Of a stretch of DNA of 64,000 nt, positions 13,054 to 24,900 are shown piece after piece. The stretch comes from Nymphaea colorata (lineage: Eukaryota; Streptophyta; Magnoliopsida; Nymphaeales; Nymphaeaceae). A program made the translations under genes and the position numbers. How positions within the stretch are numbered: the stretch's first letter is position 1; each line of letters opens with the position of its first letter. The stretch is from positions 3,686,001 through 3,750,000 of the forward strand of contig NC_045146.1 in NCBI RefSeq assembly GCF_008831285.2. Reading direction: 5' to 3'. Under the pieces are notes generated by a model, which worked only from the letters and a program-made list of their open reading frames with translations, had not been told where the DNA came from and did no database searches.

Positions 13054-13449
13054 CGTGGCCATAATTAGAGCAGTCATGATTTCTACCTGACTTTAAACAT
13101 GCCGGCAACGATACACATATTTGCAAGAAATTTCTATTTTCAAGAGGAAATAATGAAAAGAGGTGAGCACGAATGCAAACTATACGCCCTTCCGAAAACA
13201 AATAAAATAAAGATGAGAGATGTCAACGGTTCGGACTATGGTCAGATGCATGTGCTCCCTAGAAAATCTTATTAGATGGATAGTCATGTATCGGATTTGG
13301 ATTAATCAGGTCCGAAGTCCAATGAATAAAAGCCATGTGATATCCTAATATGGTCACCAAAACCGTAACTACCATCTGATCCAAAGTTCTCTGAGGACCG
13401 CAATACGTTCAACATTTGAGTTCCAGTCCAAAAACATTGAAATTGAAAC

Positions 13450-13483
<34 letters not shown>

Positions 13484-13734
13484 CGATTGGATATCCATGT
13501 AAAACTGAATTAAAAAATAACTAAATGAAGTTTGAATTAAAGTGGTTAGGTGGATATTTAATTTGAAACTGATCTAGTTGATAACCCTAAATCTTTTATA
13601 TTTCAAAATCCAATTTTCTCTTTTTCCCCATAGTCGACTGACTAATTGAGGTGGTTCAGCCAGGTATCTAATCATCCAAGTCTCATTCATTGATTTCACT
13701 GTAAAGAAGTTGCATATCAAAACATCCTTCTTCC

Positions 13735-13952
13735 AGGGCTGGGCATTGGGCCGACCGGACTCTATTCCAAGTCGGGCTCGAACGAGCCTGGAGCCTGTGC
13801 CCATGGCCCGAGCCTAGGCTCAACCATCAAGGCCTGGGCTAGGGCCCAGCCCGGCCTGACCCAATTTTTTTTTTAAAAGTCATGATATATGAAATATAGT
13901 ATTTATAACAAAAAAAAAATTCTTCGCCATTGGGTACTGGCCGGACCCCATT
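13735..13952. mobile_element. Truncated GGGCC-family hAT-like element
   Basis: The left end reads AGGGCTGGGCATTGGGCC, matching the termini of the elements at 35,164 and 46,736. GGCCCGAGCC-type blocks follow and then an AT-rich core. A counterpart of the right side (GGGTACTGGCCGGACC) is visible near 13,934, but the terminal repeat and target duplication are not clear, so the right boundary is approximate. Confidence 0.5.
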
Positions 13953-16900
13953 GTTACCTCCTGCCAGGGCATCAAGATATCCTCCTGCTAATAACGAGTA
14001 TGTACTAGAGATTGACAATACGTGCATGATTGACATCATATTGATACTATTACTGCTTCACAGTGAGGCTTTGGAGACATTTCAATATATCACTTGTGAT
14101 TCTCAACCATGAAATAAATGCTCTTTCAAAACCTTTATTATGCATGCACCTGTTTGATGATCCGGAAGAATTTTTTCTACAAGAAGAATTCTAGAAAAAT
14201 TTTCCCCCGAAGACGGTTGAGGAAGAAAAAAATCTTCCTCATTCCATATTCAAGGACTGTTTGATATTCTGGAAACATAATTTCAGAATATCCTCTCTGC
14301 TGAAAACCTTTTCCGGGATGAAAAACCTTAGTTACCTCTACATCTCTACGTAGTATGATGCCAAAAATTCACACTTACTACCGGAAATGATATTCCCTAC
14401 CTACACATCAGCCAACAAAAAAATGTAGGTAGCACGAGTTTCTTTATGATAGTCAACCAGCAATTGCGTGCTTTGTTTTGACTTGCAGAGCCAAAAAAAT
14501 TGGCTGGAGGGGCACTTGATTAAAAATACTCATATATGGTGGGCATATATATATGAGGATAAATGTTTAAAGATGCCTATTTAAAAATAAAGAAATTTGA
14601 AGAGACTGAGCGGCTCTGCCGCTGAAAAGATGGTTTCAGCAACGAAAATATGGACATCAGTGCAAACATTTGTATATATCAGCAGCAAAATCAGTTAAAA
14701 CATGAAAGCGCTTCAAAATTCTTCCACCACTTAGCAACAAAATTATGTATATGTGATCAGCACAGCAAAATATTGATCAGTTCATCAAAACAGAGTTGTA
14801 AAACTTTTCCATTATGCCAAAGTTTTCTTCTAAATAATTGTCATCACATATATGTGCAAGGTAAAAGAATCATGTAGAACTGATCAAACTAGTGACAATT
14901 TTGGTTCCAATGAAAGGACCCATGTGCATATTCCATGTGAAAATGTGCTAAGACAGATATCTACAAACCTATTATGTTCAAGCAGACTAGAAATCCCAAG
15001 ACACCGAATGCAGACCTGGTACGTCTCATAAATCTACCATAAAAATAAATTAGGATTGATTCATAGGACACTGTTTTATCATGGTCTATAAATCAGTCCA
15101 AATCTTTATGGTAGATTTATAAGAGAGCAACAACTTGTTACTGTCACCAAACATGCTATAAGCCTAAGGGAATATGAGAAAAGATGGGGCTTCAACTGTC
15201 TTGTTGGGTGACAGGATAAAATATTCCTCGTTCTCACCCAACCAAACCATAAATCAACGACTTATAACCAATAACCTAGAAAAAAATATATCAAAAGACA
15301 AAGAATCATGAACACATCCTCCATTGAGACTTAAATCTACAACATTTAATCATAGATGATGTGCAAGGCCAAATCCAAATATGGCACTTGGGCTGAAAAA
15401 CGAAGACTAGAACATAGAGAAAACAAAGACAAGATTTCCAAATCGATGCTTTTGTGTACATAGAAGAAACTGTGTATCACCAACAACGCGCCATGCATCA
15501 TTTTTTACTCACATCCTAAATTTGTACTTCTACAGGCTTCAGCAATATCCCTGCACAGAAGAGAAGAGGCCATGCAAATATGATACATAAACAGCCTCAA
15601 TCGCGGCAACATTTCTGACCGATGCCATATGTCACAAAAACAAACAGGCAAGGGTTACCAAATGAACAAGCGTACTATTTTGCTTCAAACAGCTTGAATC
15701 TGGAAACAGCTCCACTGGGAGGAGAGGTGAAGTTGTATATGTAAATAGACAAAATAAGCATAGAAGGCATGCATCGTATAAAATGGCAAACGTAACTACC
15801 AGAAATGACATGATAAAGAAGGACCAGGTGTCCAACATGGGAGACCAGTTGGGCAGTCCATCCATTTGCAGTGGTGGAGCTAGAAATTTCTTCTGGTGAA
15901 GGAGCACTAATGCTCCAATTATAACTTTTAAGTAAGTAAATGTCTGTTACGTACCAATATTATATAAACAATTTATGTGGGCTTGACATGTTCCTCCTTC
16001 CATTGATATATATATATATATATCAAATTGAAAAGATATATGCAATCTAGAGAGCCAATGTGGAACCTAGCTCCTCCTATAAGAACATTATTCAAAGCCA
16101 CCTTGAAGGGAAGGACCAATGCATTGAATCCAATGATTTAGGTACGTCACGTACTTTGACCATGAAGGATTGGCCGTGCAAAGAGTGAACGACCTAATTA
16201 GTGAGGACGGTGGCCTCACTTTTGGTCAATCGATTGAATCAACTCCCACCAGCATCTGATGGTCTTGGGCTGTGTTTTTCTTGTTTAATATCTATGGACC
16301 TAAACCACTACGTGCTTTTGGGTGGTGGCTATGAATACAAGACAGTCAGTATTTAATTACGTTTTGGAGGACTGCATCCACACCAAATTAAGTATATTCT
16401 ACCAGTCAACTTGCTATCATAGCTTGAACATACAAAGCAAGTGTCAGCTGGAGATAAGGCTAGGGTTGTACACACATATATATATATATATAAGAAAGAG
16501 AGAGAGAGTGAGAGTTAGTAGGTGAGAGACAAAAACCAGACCCTTTAAATATGGTATTGGAATTGTTTTTTTGAAATCTAACCTTACCAATATGATGTTA
16601 AAAGAAGATGTTGATGCAAAATATATATTAAGTTGATTATTTTTGGGTTTTATAATAAGTAAAAATGAATGGCTCTCATAGCATCAGCATTTTGATAGTA
16701 AAAAAATCAACAATTTTCATAAAAACAGCTTGATTCAAAGCATGTTTTATATCAAAATCGTTTTATAAATGTATTAGGATGTTTGTTTTAAAAAAAATTA
16801 AAGGTCTGGTTTTTATCCCTAGCCTAAGTGTTTGGTTTTTACGACTACACAACCGATGCAATGCATCAAATAATATGCTATGAGAGGTAAAAGGATTTTT

Positions 16901-19580
16901 TCATCCAATTCTAGATATAGAATACAGAAATCCTTCAACCATCTCGATCCAATCACAATAACCCAATGCAATTTATTGGAAAGATGTGATTAAACACACA
17001 ACTCGATGAAATGCATCGTGCAATATGCTATGAGAGGTTGAAGGATTTTTCTGTCTAATTTTATATATATAATGGTCACCTAACTCATTGATAAAAGACA
17101 ACTGATTCATAGCCATTGACGTTGAAAAAAAAACCAAAAACAAAAAAAAAGGTATGAAATAATACTGCATGACAAAAATACATGCATTTTCTTCTGTTTG
17201 TTTTACTCTTAACGCTATTACGAGGACCCTCCGGAATCACCATTCAATTTAATAATAATAATAATAATAACAGTAATAGTAATAATAATAAAGCTGGTGG
17301 ATCTGGGGTGTGGTCCAACCCGATTTCCCGCCCCAACTGGATGGTGTATAACACACGGTTTATCGATTGTGGATCACGATGACAATCTTGAGTAAATTTA
17401 TTGAGATTGAAATCCATGACCGACCAAGATATATCCACCTTGCAAGAGAAAGATGGTTTCCTTATCAGCGTTGAATAAGTAAATAGCTAATTGATATCCA
17501 ATCTCAGTAGAGCTCTTTTATAATTTTTGCCCCCCAAAGGGCCCAATCTTACCTAGGTGACAAAATCTAAGAATTTTATTGTATACCATGTAAAAATGTA
17601 AATATTACAGTGTAGTAACAATGAGGGGGTGGAGGCAGGTGTGGGTATTGGGTGGGCACTTGCCCATATAGACTCACAAAAAAATCTTATTTTTATATTG
17701 ATATTTAAATTCTTATTTACATATAGAAATATCATTAATTTTTAGTTTTTCATAGATGAGTGCCCTCAGCCAGAAATTTCTGGCTCTGCCATTGCTACGG
17801 AGGGCATTATCCTAGACCCTTTTTGTACGCCTGAAGTAATGGACTGATTAGTACTAGCATGCCATGCAATTTCATAGATGGTCCTCCAACTGGTCATCTC
17901 ACTCCCTCGAAAGGAAGGATATTTTTTTGAAACTAAATTTATGATCAGGTGTCATTTCCTGAATTTAAATCTAATTTAATTTTTTAATTTTTTTTTCTTG
18001 TCCTATGTTTTATGAAGATATATTGACATCTCTAAAATGTGAACTGTACAAACAAATGTCAAAAGAAAATGGTTTTTAATGAAATCTTTACGTAAATATG
18101 ACTTGCCTAATATGGTAGACTTTAAGAAAGAAAATTTTCATGACCTAATAATCTACTATAATTTTCCTAGAAGAGGGCACGTTTGGTGTTAGCCATTTGA
18201 TAGTTACATATGAACAAGTGGCGACAAATAACTATAGTGTTGTTATCTATTTTGCACATTTCACCTGCGATGGTAAAATAATATAGCAAATATAATTTGT
18301 TGCTGTGTGAGTTGTGTGGTACAGAGTTGAAGATAATAGAAGCAACACTTCAACGGGCAATTAAAGCCTAATTCTTTAAGTATATTTGCCACATCAGGTT
18401 TGACCATAATAGTAACCGTTGACAGGCGCATGGATGGGACTTCTTTGCTATTTTGAGAAGCCATGTAATCCTCCTATATGAAAAAGTTAGCCCTCCCCAT
18501 GCTATTGAAACAAAAATGCTGAACCATTTTTAATTTTTTTATAGGAACACGATCGGACTTTAATAGTATGACAAACAGGTGCTTTCCGTTTGAACCTTTT
18601 ACATTTAATCGCCTGTTTGTTACTTATTTTTTAAGATGTAAAATGAAAGGAATTAAAGTTTAATCACGTTTTTGCAATTCTACAAAAGTTTGAGTACGTT
18701 TCTGTAAACTTGCCAACTCTTCTATTGGCTCGAAGGTTAAATTAAAATAGGAAATGAAAAAAGAAAAAGAAAAACAAGAGAATTGTTTTCGAAGCGCGTC
18801 CGAGTAAGGCGGAAACAGCAAGCCTCGTCTACCACAAGAAAAAATCGCCGATCCCGCTCCCGGTTTTTCGAACCAAGGCAAAATAACCAGACGCCGGCTG
18901 CCGAGGAATCGAAGCAAAGATCGGCGTGGGTTTGAAAATTTAAGAAATTTGGCTTTCAGCCATCATTTTATACGTAATCTCAAAAACAAGACTAGACTTA
19001 AAATGTTTTTTTAATATGGTGTCCCTTCTTTTCTTTTTACAAAAAAGACATAAACGCTGATTATTAACCTAATATATATATTTTTTTCTCAAACAAATTC
19101 GAGTTAAACGGAACACTACACTTTTGTGGTACCAAGTATACTGGTAGTAAAATCTTTGGCGCGTCTAAGGTAAATTTTTGAATCTAGTCTCTTAGATATG
19201 AAGTAGTGAACTATTTTTTTTTTTACGTAATCTCTTAGATATGAAAGTGAGCCTTTCTTGGTAAAGTAATCCTTTTCTTATATCTAATCTCTTCAACGTC
19301 AAACTTGATAAATTTTTTAAAATCTAATATTAAATATGAAATGGAATCATTTCTTGGCAACCCTTTCTCTTTTCCTAGAAAAAAGTCAAGTGCTTTCAAA
19401 CTTACAAGGCAAAATGTGAAAGATGAGAACTTACGTAGTGCCAAAAATGTCAAAAATATCTCTCCTTGTGGTGGAAAAGAGAAAAACATCAGGAGAGGCC
19501 TCTGTTTCACGGTTGTCACTTGACAATAAAAGCCCATGAATAGTTCTCCAAAATTTTAATTATACAGGTCATCTTTGTGC
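13953..19580. other. Intergenic DNA, no gene seen
   Basis: No gene or structural RNA is supported. The stretch holds short repeats: a TA run near 16,006, a GA run near 16,495-16,510 and an AAT trinucleotide run at about 17,250-17,292. Degenerate copies of the AGCCAGAAATTTCTGGCT dispersed repeat lie near 15,870 and 17,769. A locally GC-richer patch at about 18,790-18,920 could be a gene fragment but matches nothing I recognise. Confidence 0.5.
15024..15124. repeat. 101-bp inverted repeat (hairpin / small MITE)
   Basis: Outer arms at 15,024-15,043 and 15,105-15,124 pair over 20 bases with one mismatch. Internal blocks (GGATTGATTCATAG against CTATAAATCAGTCC) extend the pairing, so most of the segment could fold into one stem-loop. 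It could be a small MITE or a hairpin RNA precursor. No target duplication is obvious. Confidence 0.55.
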
Positions 19581-19821
19581 ATTAAGGGAAATGGATCGGA
19601 CCAAAATAGAAATTATTTTTTGGAAAAAATCGTTGAGAGTGGGGAATGATAAAGAAAAAGAAAAGAATGGGAAGGGAAGGAGAGAGGTGGCGAAGAAAAG
19701 GGCGGGGGTGAGGAGGGGAGGGGAAAAGAAAGAGAGGGAATGCGTGTCGACAGCGACAGTTTGGAGGAAATGGCGGACAGACATTGAGAGGGAGACCTCG
19801 GAAGAGGGAGGAGAGAGCGCC

Positions 19822-19897
19822 TGAGAGAGATTGAGAGAGAGAGAGGGACGACAGAGATTGAAAGAGACAGAAAGAGAGAGAGAGAGAGGGAGAGAGA
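19822..19897 (+). promoter_or_regulatory. GA-rich tract upstream of the receptor gene
   Basis: A dense run of GA dinucleotides with few interruptions lies about 2.1 kb upstream of the start codon and just before a CT-rich probable 5'UTR exon. GAGA tracts are known binding sites for plant BPC factors. That role here is inferred from composition only. Confidence 0.4.
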
Positions 19898-20083
19898 ACG
19901 TCAGCGGGGTGGAGAATTCGTTCTTCTCGTCCCGTTCCCCCGTTTACCTTTCTCCTTCGTCGTCGTCCTCTTTTTCGAACCCCACCACGTCTTCCCCCCG
20001 CCCCCTCCGGCAGGCAGACTTCTGTTGAATTTTGGCTCGCCGTTGTTATTATCATCTCTTCTCTGGTCCGCTGTTTCTCTCCG
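19898..20083 (+). other. Probable 5'UTR exon of the receptor gene
   Basis: This CT-rich, relatively GC-rich stretch has the composition of a plant 5' leader. It ends CCG before a good donor site (GTAAGG at 20,084). The following 1.6 kb is T-rich and intron-like. A minor exon bounded by TTTTGACAG and GTAAGATG (21,710-21,745) and an acceptor at 21,824 could connect the leader to the start codon. The transcription start is not defined and the exon chain is inferred. Confidence 0.45.
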
Positions 20084-21840
20084 GTAAGGATTCCATGCGT
20101 ATCGTGCTTTCGCTTCTATCTGATCGTCGTTGTCGCAGGAGCGAGATTGCATACTTGGTTTTCTTCTTCGTCAGTCGTCATAGGCATCGCCATAATCGTT
20201 TTCCGAGTCATGATTGGAATAGCTACTTTCAATCTTCGTCGTGATCATCAATGGCTCAATCGCCATGCTTTTTCGACTACGTGATATTATGATTTGAACT
20301 TTCCCACTATAAGATCTAAACTATGATGAATAGTTTTCTTTTGCCACTTGACTTACGGAGAATTAGCTTCAACATTTATGATTCATCATTAATTTGAAAT
20401 TCGGAACATTAATTTTAAACTAGTATTTGTTTTTACCGCTAGCTCCGATCTGCGAGTTGATCCCGTTTAGCTACATCATATGAATCTCTGCCTCTCTCTC
20501 GCTTTCTCTTCGAGATTTTTATTTACGCATTGTTAAAGCAATCACTTTCTTGACATTTGTTCCGTTATTTAATTCTGGATTAGTATGATCAATATTTCAG
20601 TTAATCTTCTAATTAGTTAATTAATTAAATAATTAATGTTTTCACTACGTTAAATCGATTTGCATTTAAAGTTTTGAAGGCTCTTTTATAATTTTCAAAT
20701 GATTAGATGTTCCTTCTTTGTGCCATTTCATTTATATGCATCGCGTGTCTCCTGGATTGTATCTTTCTCTCTTTCTGTCCTTATGCATTGAAATGTGGCT
20801 TTGAAAAACCTCTATTTTTCGTTTATTTTTTTATACTAATTTCTATCTAATTATAGTTGACATCCTTTTTTTTTTTGTGAATACTTACTGTTGATTAGGG
20901 CAGAAATTCATGAAATTATATTAAATTTCTTTTTTGCTTCGTCCGGATTATAAGTTGTGAAACAATGAGCGCTTTTCGCGTTTTTGATTACCATTTATAT
21001 CATTGTTTTCTCGAATTATAAGTTCGATGAATTTGTGATGCGATACCAATCTGATTGATCGAAGTTATTCCGTTTATTCTTCTTCAATATTCTTTCTCTT
21101 TCCTACTTTTCGTTCTCACTTTTTCAGAGGATTACTTGCAAAAGAGGTTTCCTTTCTTAGGCTCAATGATTTGGCTTTCTTTCTCTCTTTTATGTCTATG
21201 GTGAATGTATACAGATTGGCTTTGGCTTTTTACGTTACAGATTGGTGGCCATTTGCAATGTTGAGTAACTATTTCTCTCTCTCAATCCTTAAATTTGTTT
21301 CTTTCCCTTTTGGGGTTTTAATCCTGTGAAAGCGTCGCTTTCATTTCCTTGTAAACCTTGTAAAATATTCTTGAATTTTCAAGCTTGCGTTCTTCACTTG
21401 CAGTTTCTAGGTTATCGACAATCTGTAAGCTTGTATTATTTGGCTGCAATTTTCTCGATAATGGATTTATGGGTTCATTTTGCTGATCGTTTTGGACTTA
21501 ACCCTTCAAAGACATGTAATATTTAATTTACTTTGGTGACGCAGTCTTGGTGACTATGCAGTTGACCCTTCTTTTTTCACCCTCCAGTTTCTTGTTTGAT
21601 ATTTCCTCCTAATTATTTGCAGAAAAGTCAAATTTTTGGCTGCTTTGAGGACGGGTAGATTTGTTCAAGTTGCTCCATAGCTAGAATTGTATGGTTTATG
21701 TTTTGACAGATTGTGCTCGCTGAGGTTCTTCTTCGGTTTAGAAAGGTAAGATGAGGTCTGATACCTGTAACAATGAATTCATTACCAGCTTCATGCAAGA
21801 TAACTATTTCTATATTGTATGCAGGAAAATACTTAATCCT

Positions 21841-21897
21841 ATGGTCGCTTTTGTCTTCTCCAAAGAGATGATATGTTTTTTTCAACTTCGTTGGTAA
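21841..21897 (+). promoter_or_regulatory. Upstream ORF 1 (18 codons) in probable 5'UTR
   Basis: An ATG in the stretch between the last likely 5'UTR acceptor (TTGTATGCAG ending at 21,824) and the main start codon opens an 18-codon frame ending in TAA. If this stretch is in the mature mRNA, the frame could reduce translation of the receptor. A peptide role is not suggested. Confidence 0.35.
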
Positions 21898-21914
21898 TAA
21901 ATCAGAAGGGTTTC

Positions 21915-21956
21915 ATGTATGAAAAGCTGGCAACCTCAAAGCTCTTATTGACTTAG
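21915..21956 (+). promoter_or_regulatory. Upstream ORF 2 (13 codons) in probable 5'UTR
   Basis: A second short frame starts at 21,915 and ends with TAG 28 bases before the main ATG. It follows the first upstream ORF without overlap. It depends on the same assumption that 21,825-21,984 is exonic. Confidence 0.35.
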
Positions 21957-21984
21957 CGGTTACTGCATTTGTTCCGTTGAGGAA

Positions 21985-24900
21985 ATGGGCGGTCGAGGGA
22001 ACCTGTTTGGGTTTCCGCTCCGCTGGATCATTCTTGTAGTTTTGACATTCCTCTTCAAGATCAAAGCATGCTGCTCACTTAATCTGGAAGGTACAAGATT
22101 AGATCTCGTCCCTTTTATTCCAGCAAGTTCAAAAGGCAGTTTCCATCAAATTTACCTTTTGTTCTGCGTGCTTCTCTCCTTCTCGCAATTGTCTATTTGA
22201 TGATTAGTGCTCATAATTTGAAAATCAGGCTTAGCTTTGTTGGAGTTTCGTGCAAGAGTGGATTCAGATCCATATGGTGCCCTTTCTAATTGGGACCCCA
22301 ATGATGACAGTCCATGTATGTGGTCTGGAGTGCTCTGCCGTGATGATAAAGTGCACATTCTGTAAGTATTGATGTGCTGCCCTTTCTTCTCTCAAATTAA
22401 TCGTTCCAGACTCCTGAGGATCAGCTACAGAGCTTTTTCGCTCTTTCTTGACCCACCAAAAATAATGTTGTTTTCATGCAGTGATTAATGGTAATGGTGC
22501 CTCAAAGTATGAGACTGGATTCTATTTCCTGTCCAAAATTAGAAAAAGTGAATTTGTAATGTTTGTTTTCCTGAGTTCTACATCTCCGTGTCCCTCCCAA
22601 TTGTTTTGAGGAATAATTGTTGGGCCAACTTTTGACGAACAGTTCATTGTGCGAATCTCATTTTTATATGTTTTTTCATCTGCATCGGTACATTCATCTT
22701 ATTTTATAGGAGATTCCGTGGATCAAGATCAACCTGGGCCCAAGTAGGTCTTGGTTCTGATTATTTCTTTTTTCAATGGGTCCTTTAGATTCTTGTTTCC
22801 TTACCGGACTCAAATTGCTGTATGGCACCAAAGGAAAAATGAGAAAAGAGCTCTAGTTGTTGTTGTGACTTTGAATATCTTGAAAAGTCATGTGGAGCTT
22901 CTTGTCTATTTCCAGGTTTTACCTTGTCAATATGCATCACTAACCAAGTAAATTTACATTTCTTTTTGGTTTTATTGGTTGGCTATTGGTGTCAAAGCTT
23001 TTGGGTTCATGTTGCAACTGAATTTCCACCTATTTGCTCTGAGTTTCTAATTTAGGACTTCGACTTTCCATGGAAGTTGGAAATGTTTCGTGGTTTATCT
23101 TTTGCCTCTTTGACTGGCATTTTAAATTGTCACTTGATTTTACCAGGAATCTCAGTGAGTTTGCTCTAGGAGGAAGCCTGGCACCTGAGATAGGGAAGCT
23201 TAGCAACATGAGAGCACTGTAAGCATTTATTTTAGATGTTGTCATGTAATAGAAAAATTTATATCCATGAAATTACATCATGATGTCTTTGCCCTTTGGA
23301 TACCATATTCTTTGTGTCCTTGATGTATTCCAGTTATCAAAACTATGAAATCCTATTGGCCTGCTTTCACACAGTCTTTAGCTTCAAAATTCCTAGCCAT
23401 CACATTTTCTCTTGACATTTCCTACCAAAGCATTCTTTCTAAAGGATCTTTTTGCGTTTCTAATGTTTATGAAAATATTTTCTTCTAGTAATATTATTAT
23501 CGGCTGACTGTTCTTAGATGGGCCCATGTGTTCTTTGTGTTGTAAATTTTAGCAAGCATATGCAGAAACTATTACGGGCATTAAGAAGATTTTGAAGTGT
23601 AACTGTTTCATGCTTCTTTATACATTCATTTATTTCTCTTCTCTAGACACCATTTTTGTCTAACATACTCATCGGGGGGTAAATCTCATTGATATAGGAC
23701 AACTCACTCTATTCTAGAGATCTTCCAGAAAAGGAGGAAATGAAAAGATTTTTTCGTGGATTCAGATTCCTTTTTCATCACTAGTAAATTATTCTTTCAT
23801 TTGGATATGTACATTAAGTTGAAAGCTTGTCATAGAGTTACTATCATTTAGCATTTTAGGAAAAATGTCATCGTATTGTCATATTATGATAAAATAATTA
23901 GATTGCTTAATCATCTGGAAATCATCTGAAATTATTATGAAATTTCATTTTTCCTGTTCATTTGATTTTTATCTTTTAAACCTTTTTTTTGTCTTTCTTT
24001 CAAAAATTTTATGTATTCTAATTGCTACCTTCATTTTTTTCCCTTATTCTTTCTTAGTTATTTAAGCTAGAAATTTGTCCAAGAGTATATGCAAAGAAAC
24101 ATTAAATCCATTTTGAGTGAAATTTGATGAGATATGCAAGTTGGAATTTGGTGATACATGCTAGTGAAAGTGAACTAGCAATTGCATTAAAGAAATATCT
24201 ATTACTTGGTTGGGTGCATATCTTGTACAAGGCACCAATGAACCAACTTATATTATTGACCTTTTGTTTTAAACGAAGTTGCTTGAATGTGCCACCTGAA
24301 TATATCATCCTGATGAATCCAAATGCATCTACCTTGAAATACAAAAAGACTGTTTGATGTTGCAACATGCATATTGAAACTAAGTAGATACTTGGCATTT
24401 AATTGGAACCATTATGCGAACCAATTATTTCCCCATGTGTCTCAGATTCCAAAACAAAGATAATATCTGTTGTGAATAAAAGATATAATGGTAGAACTTA
24501 ATATTATAGTCACAAATATAGGCAATTGAAAATATCACATTCTTTCTCCCACAACAGTATAGGGCATTTTCAGAAGGATAATTTTATGATAGTATCACCA
24601 GAAAATATTTTCAAATATTTTCTTTTATCTTTTTTATCTTATATTTCCGTTTTTATTCATTTTAATTTTTTCAAAAATTATTTCAAATCTTTATCAATTG
24701 TTTGGAAGAAAATTAGTGTAAGATTCTTAATTTCATAAATTTTCTATTATTTTTTCTGCTTTTGTCAATGTTTTAAATTCTCAAAATTTCCCCTAGATAA
24801 ACAAATCTGCCTTAAGACGCCCAACCAAAAGCTAAGATGGAAACCTGAGAGCTATATTTGTGATGATGCTTAGGACCAAAGTCCAGGCGGGTGATTGTGC

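Noticed and set aside
19582-20055. 157-codon Pro/Ser/Phe-rich ORF on the - strand upstream of the receptor gene
   Set aside because: It lies on the complement of the GA-rich tract and CT/GC-rich leader. Its composition simply mirrors those low-complexity runs, and no domain is visible.
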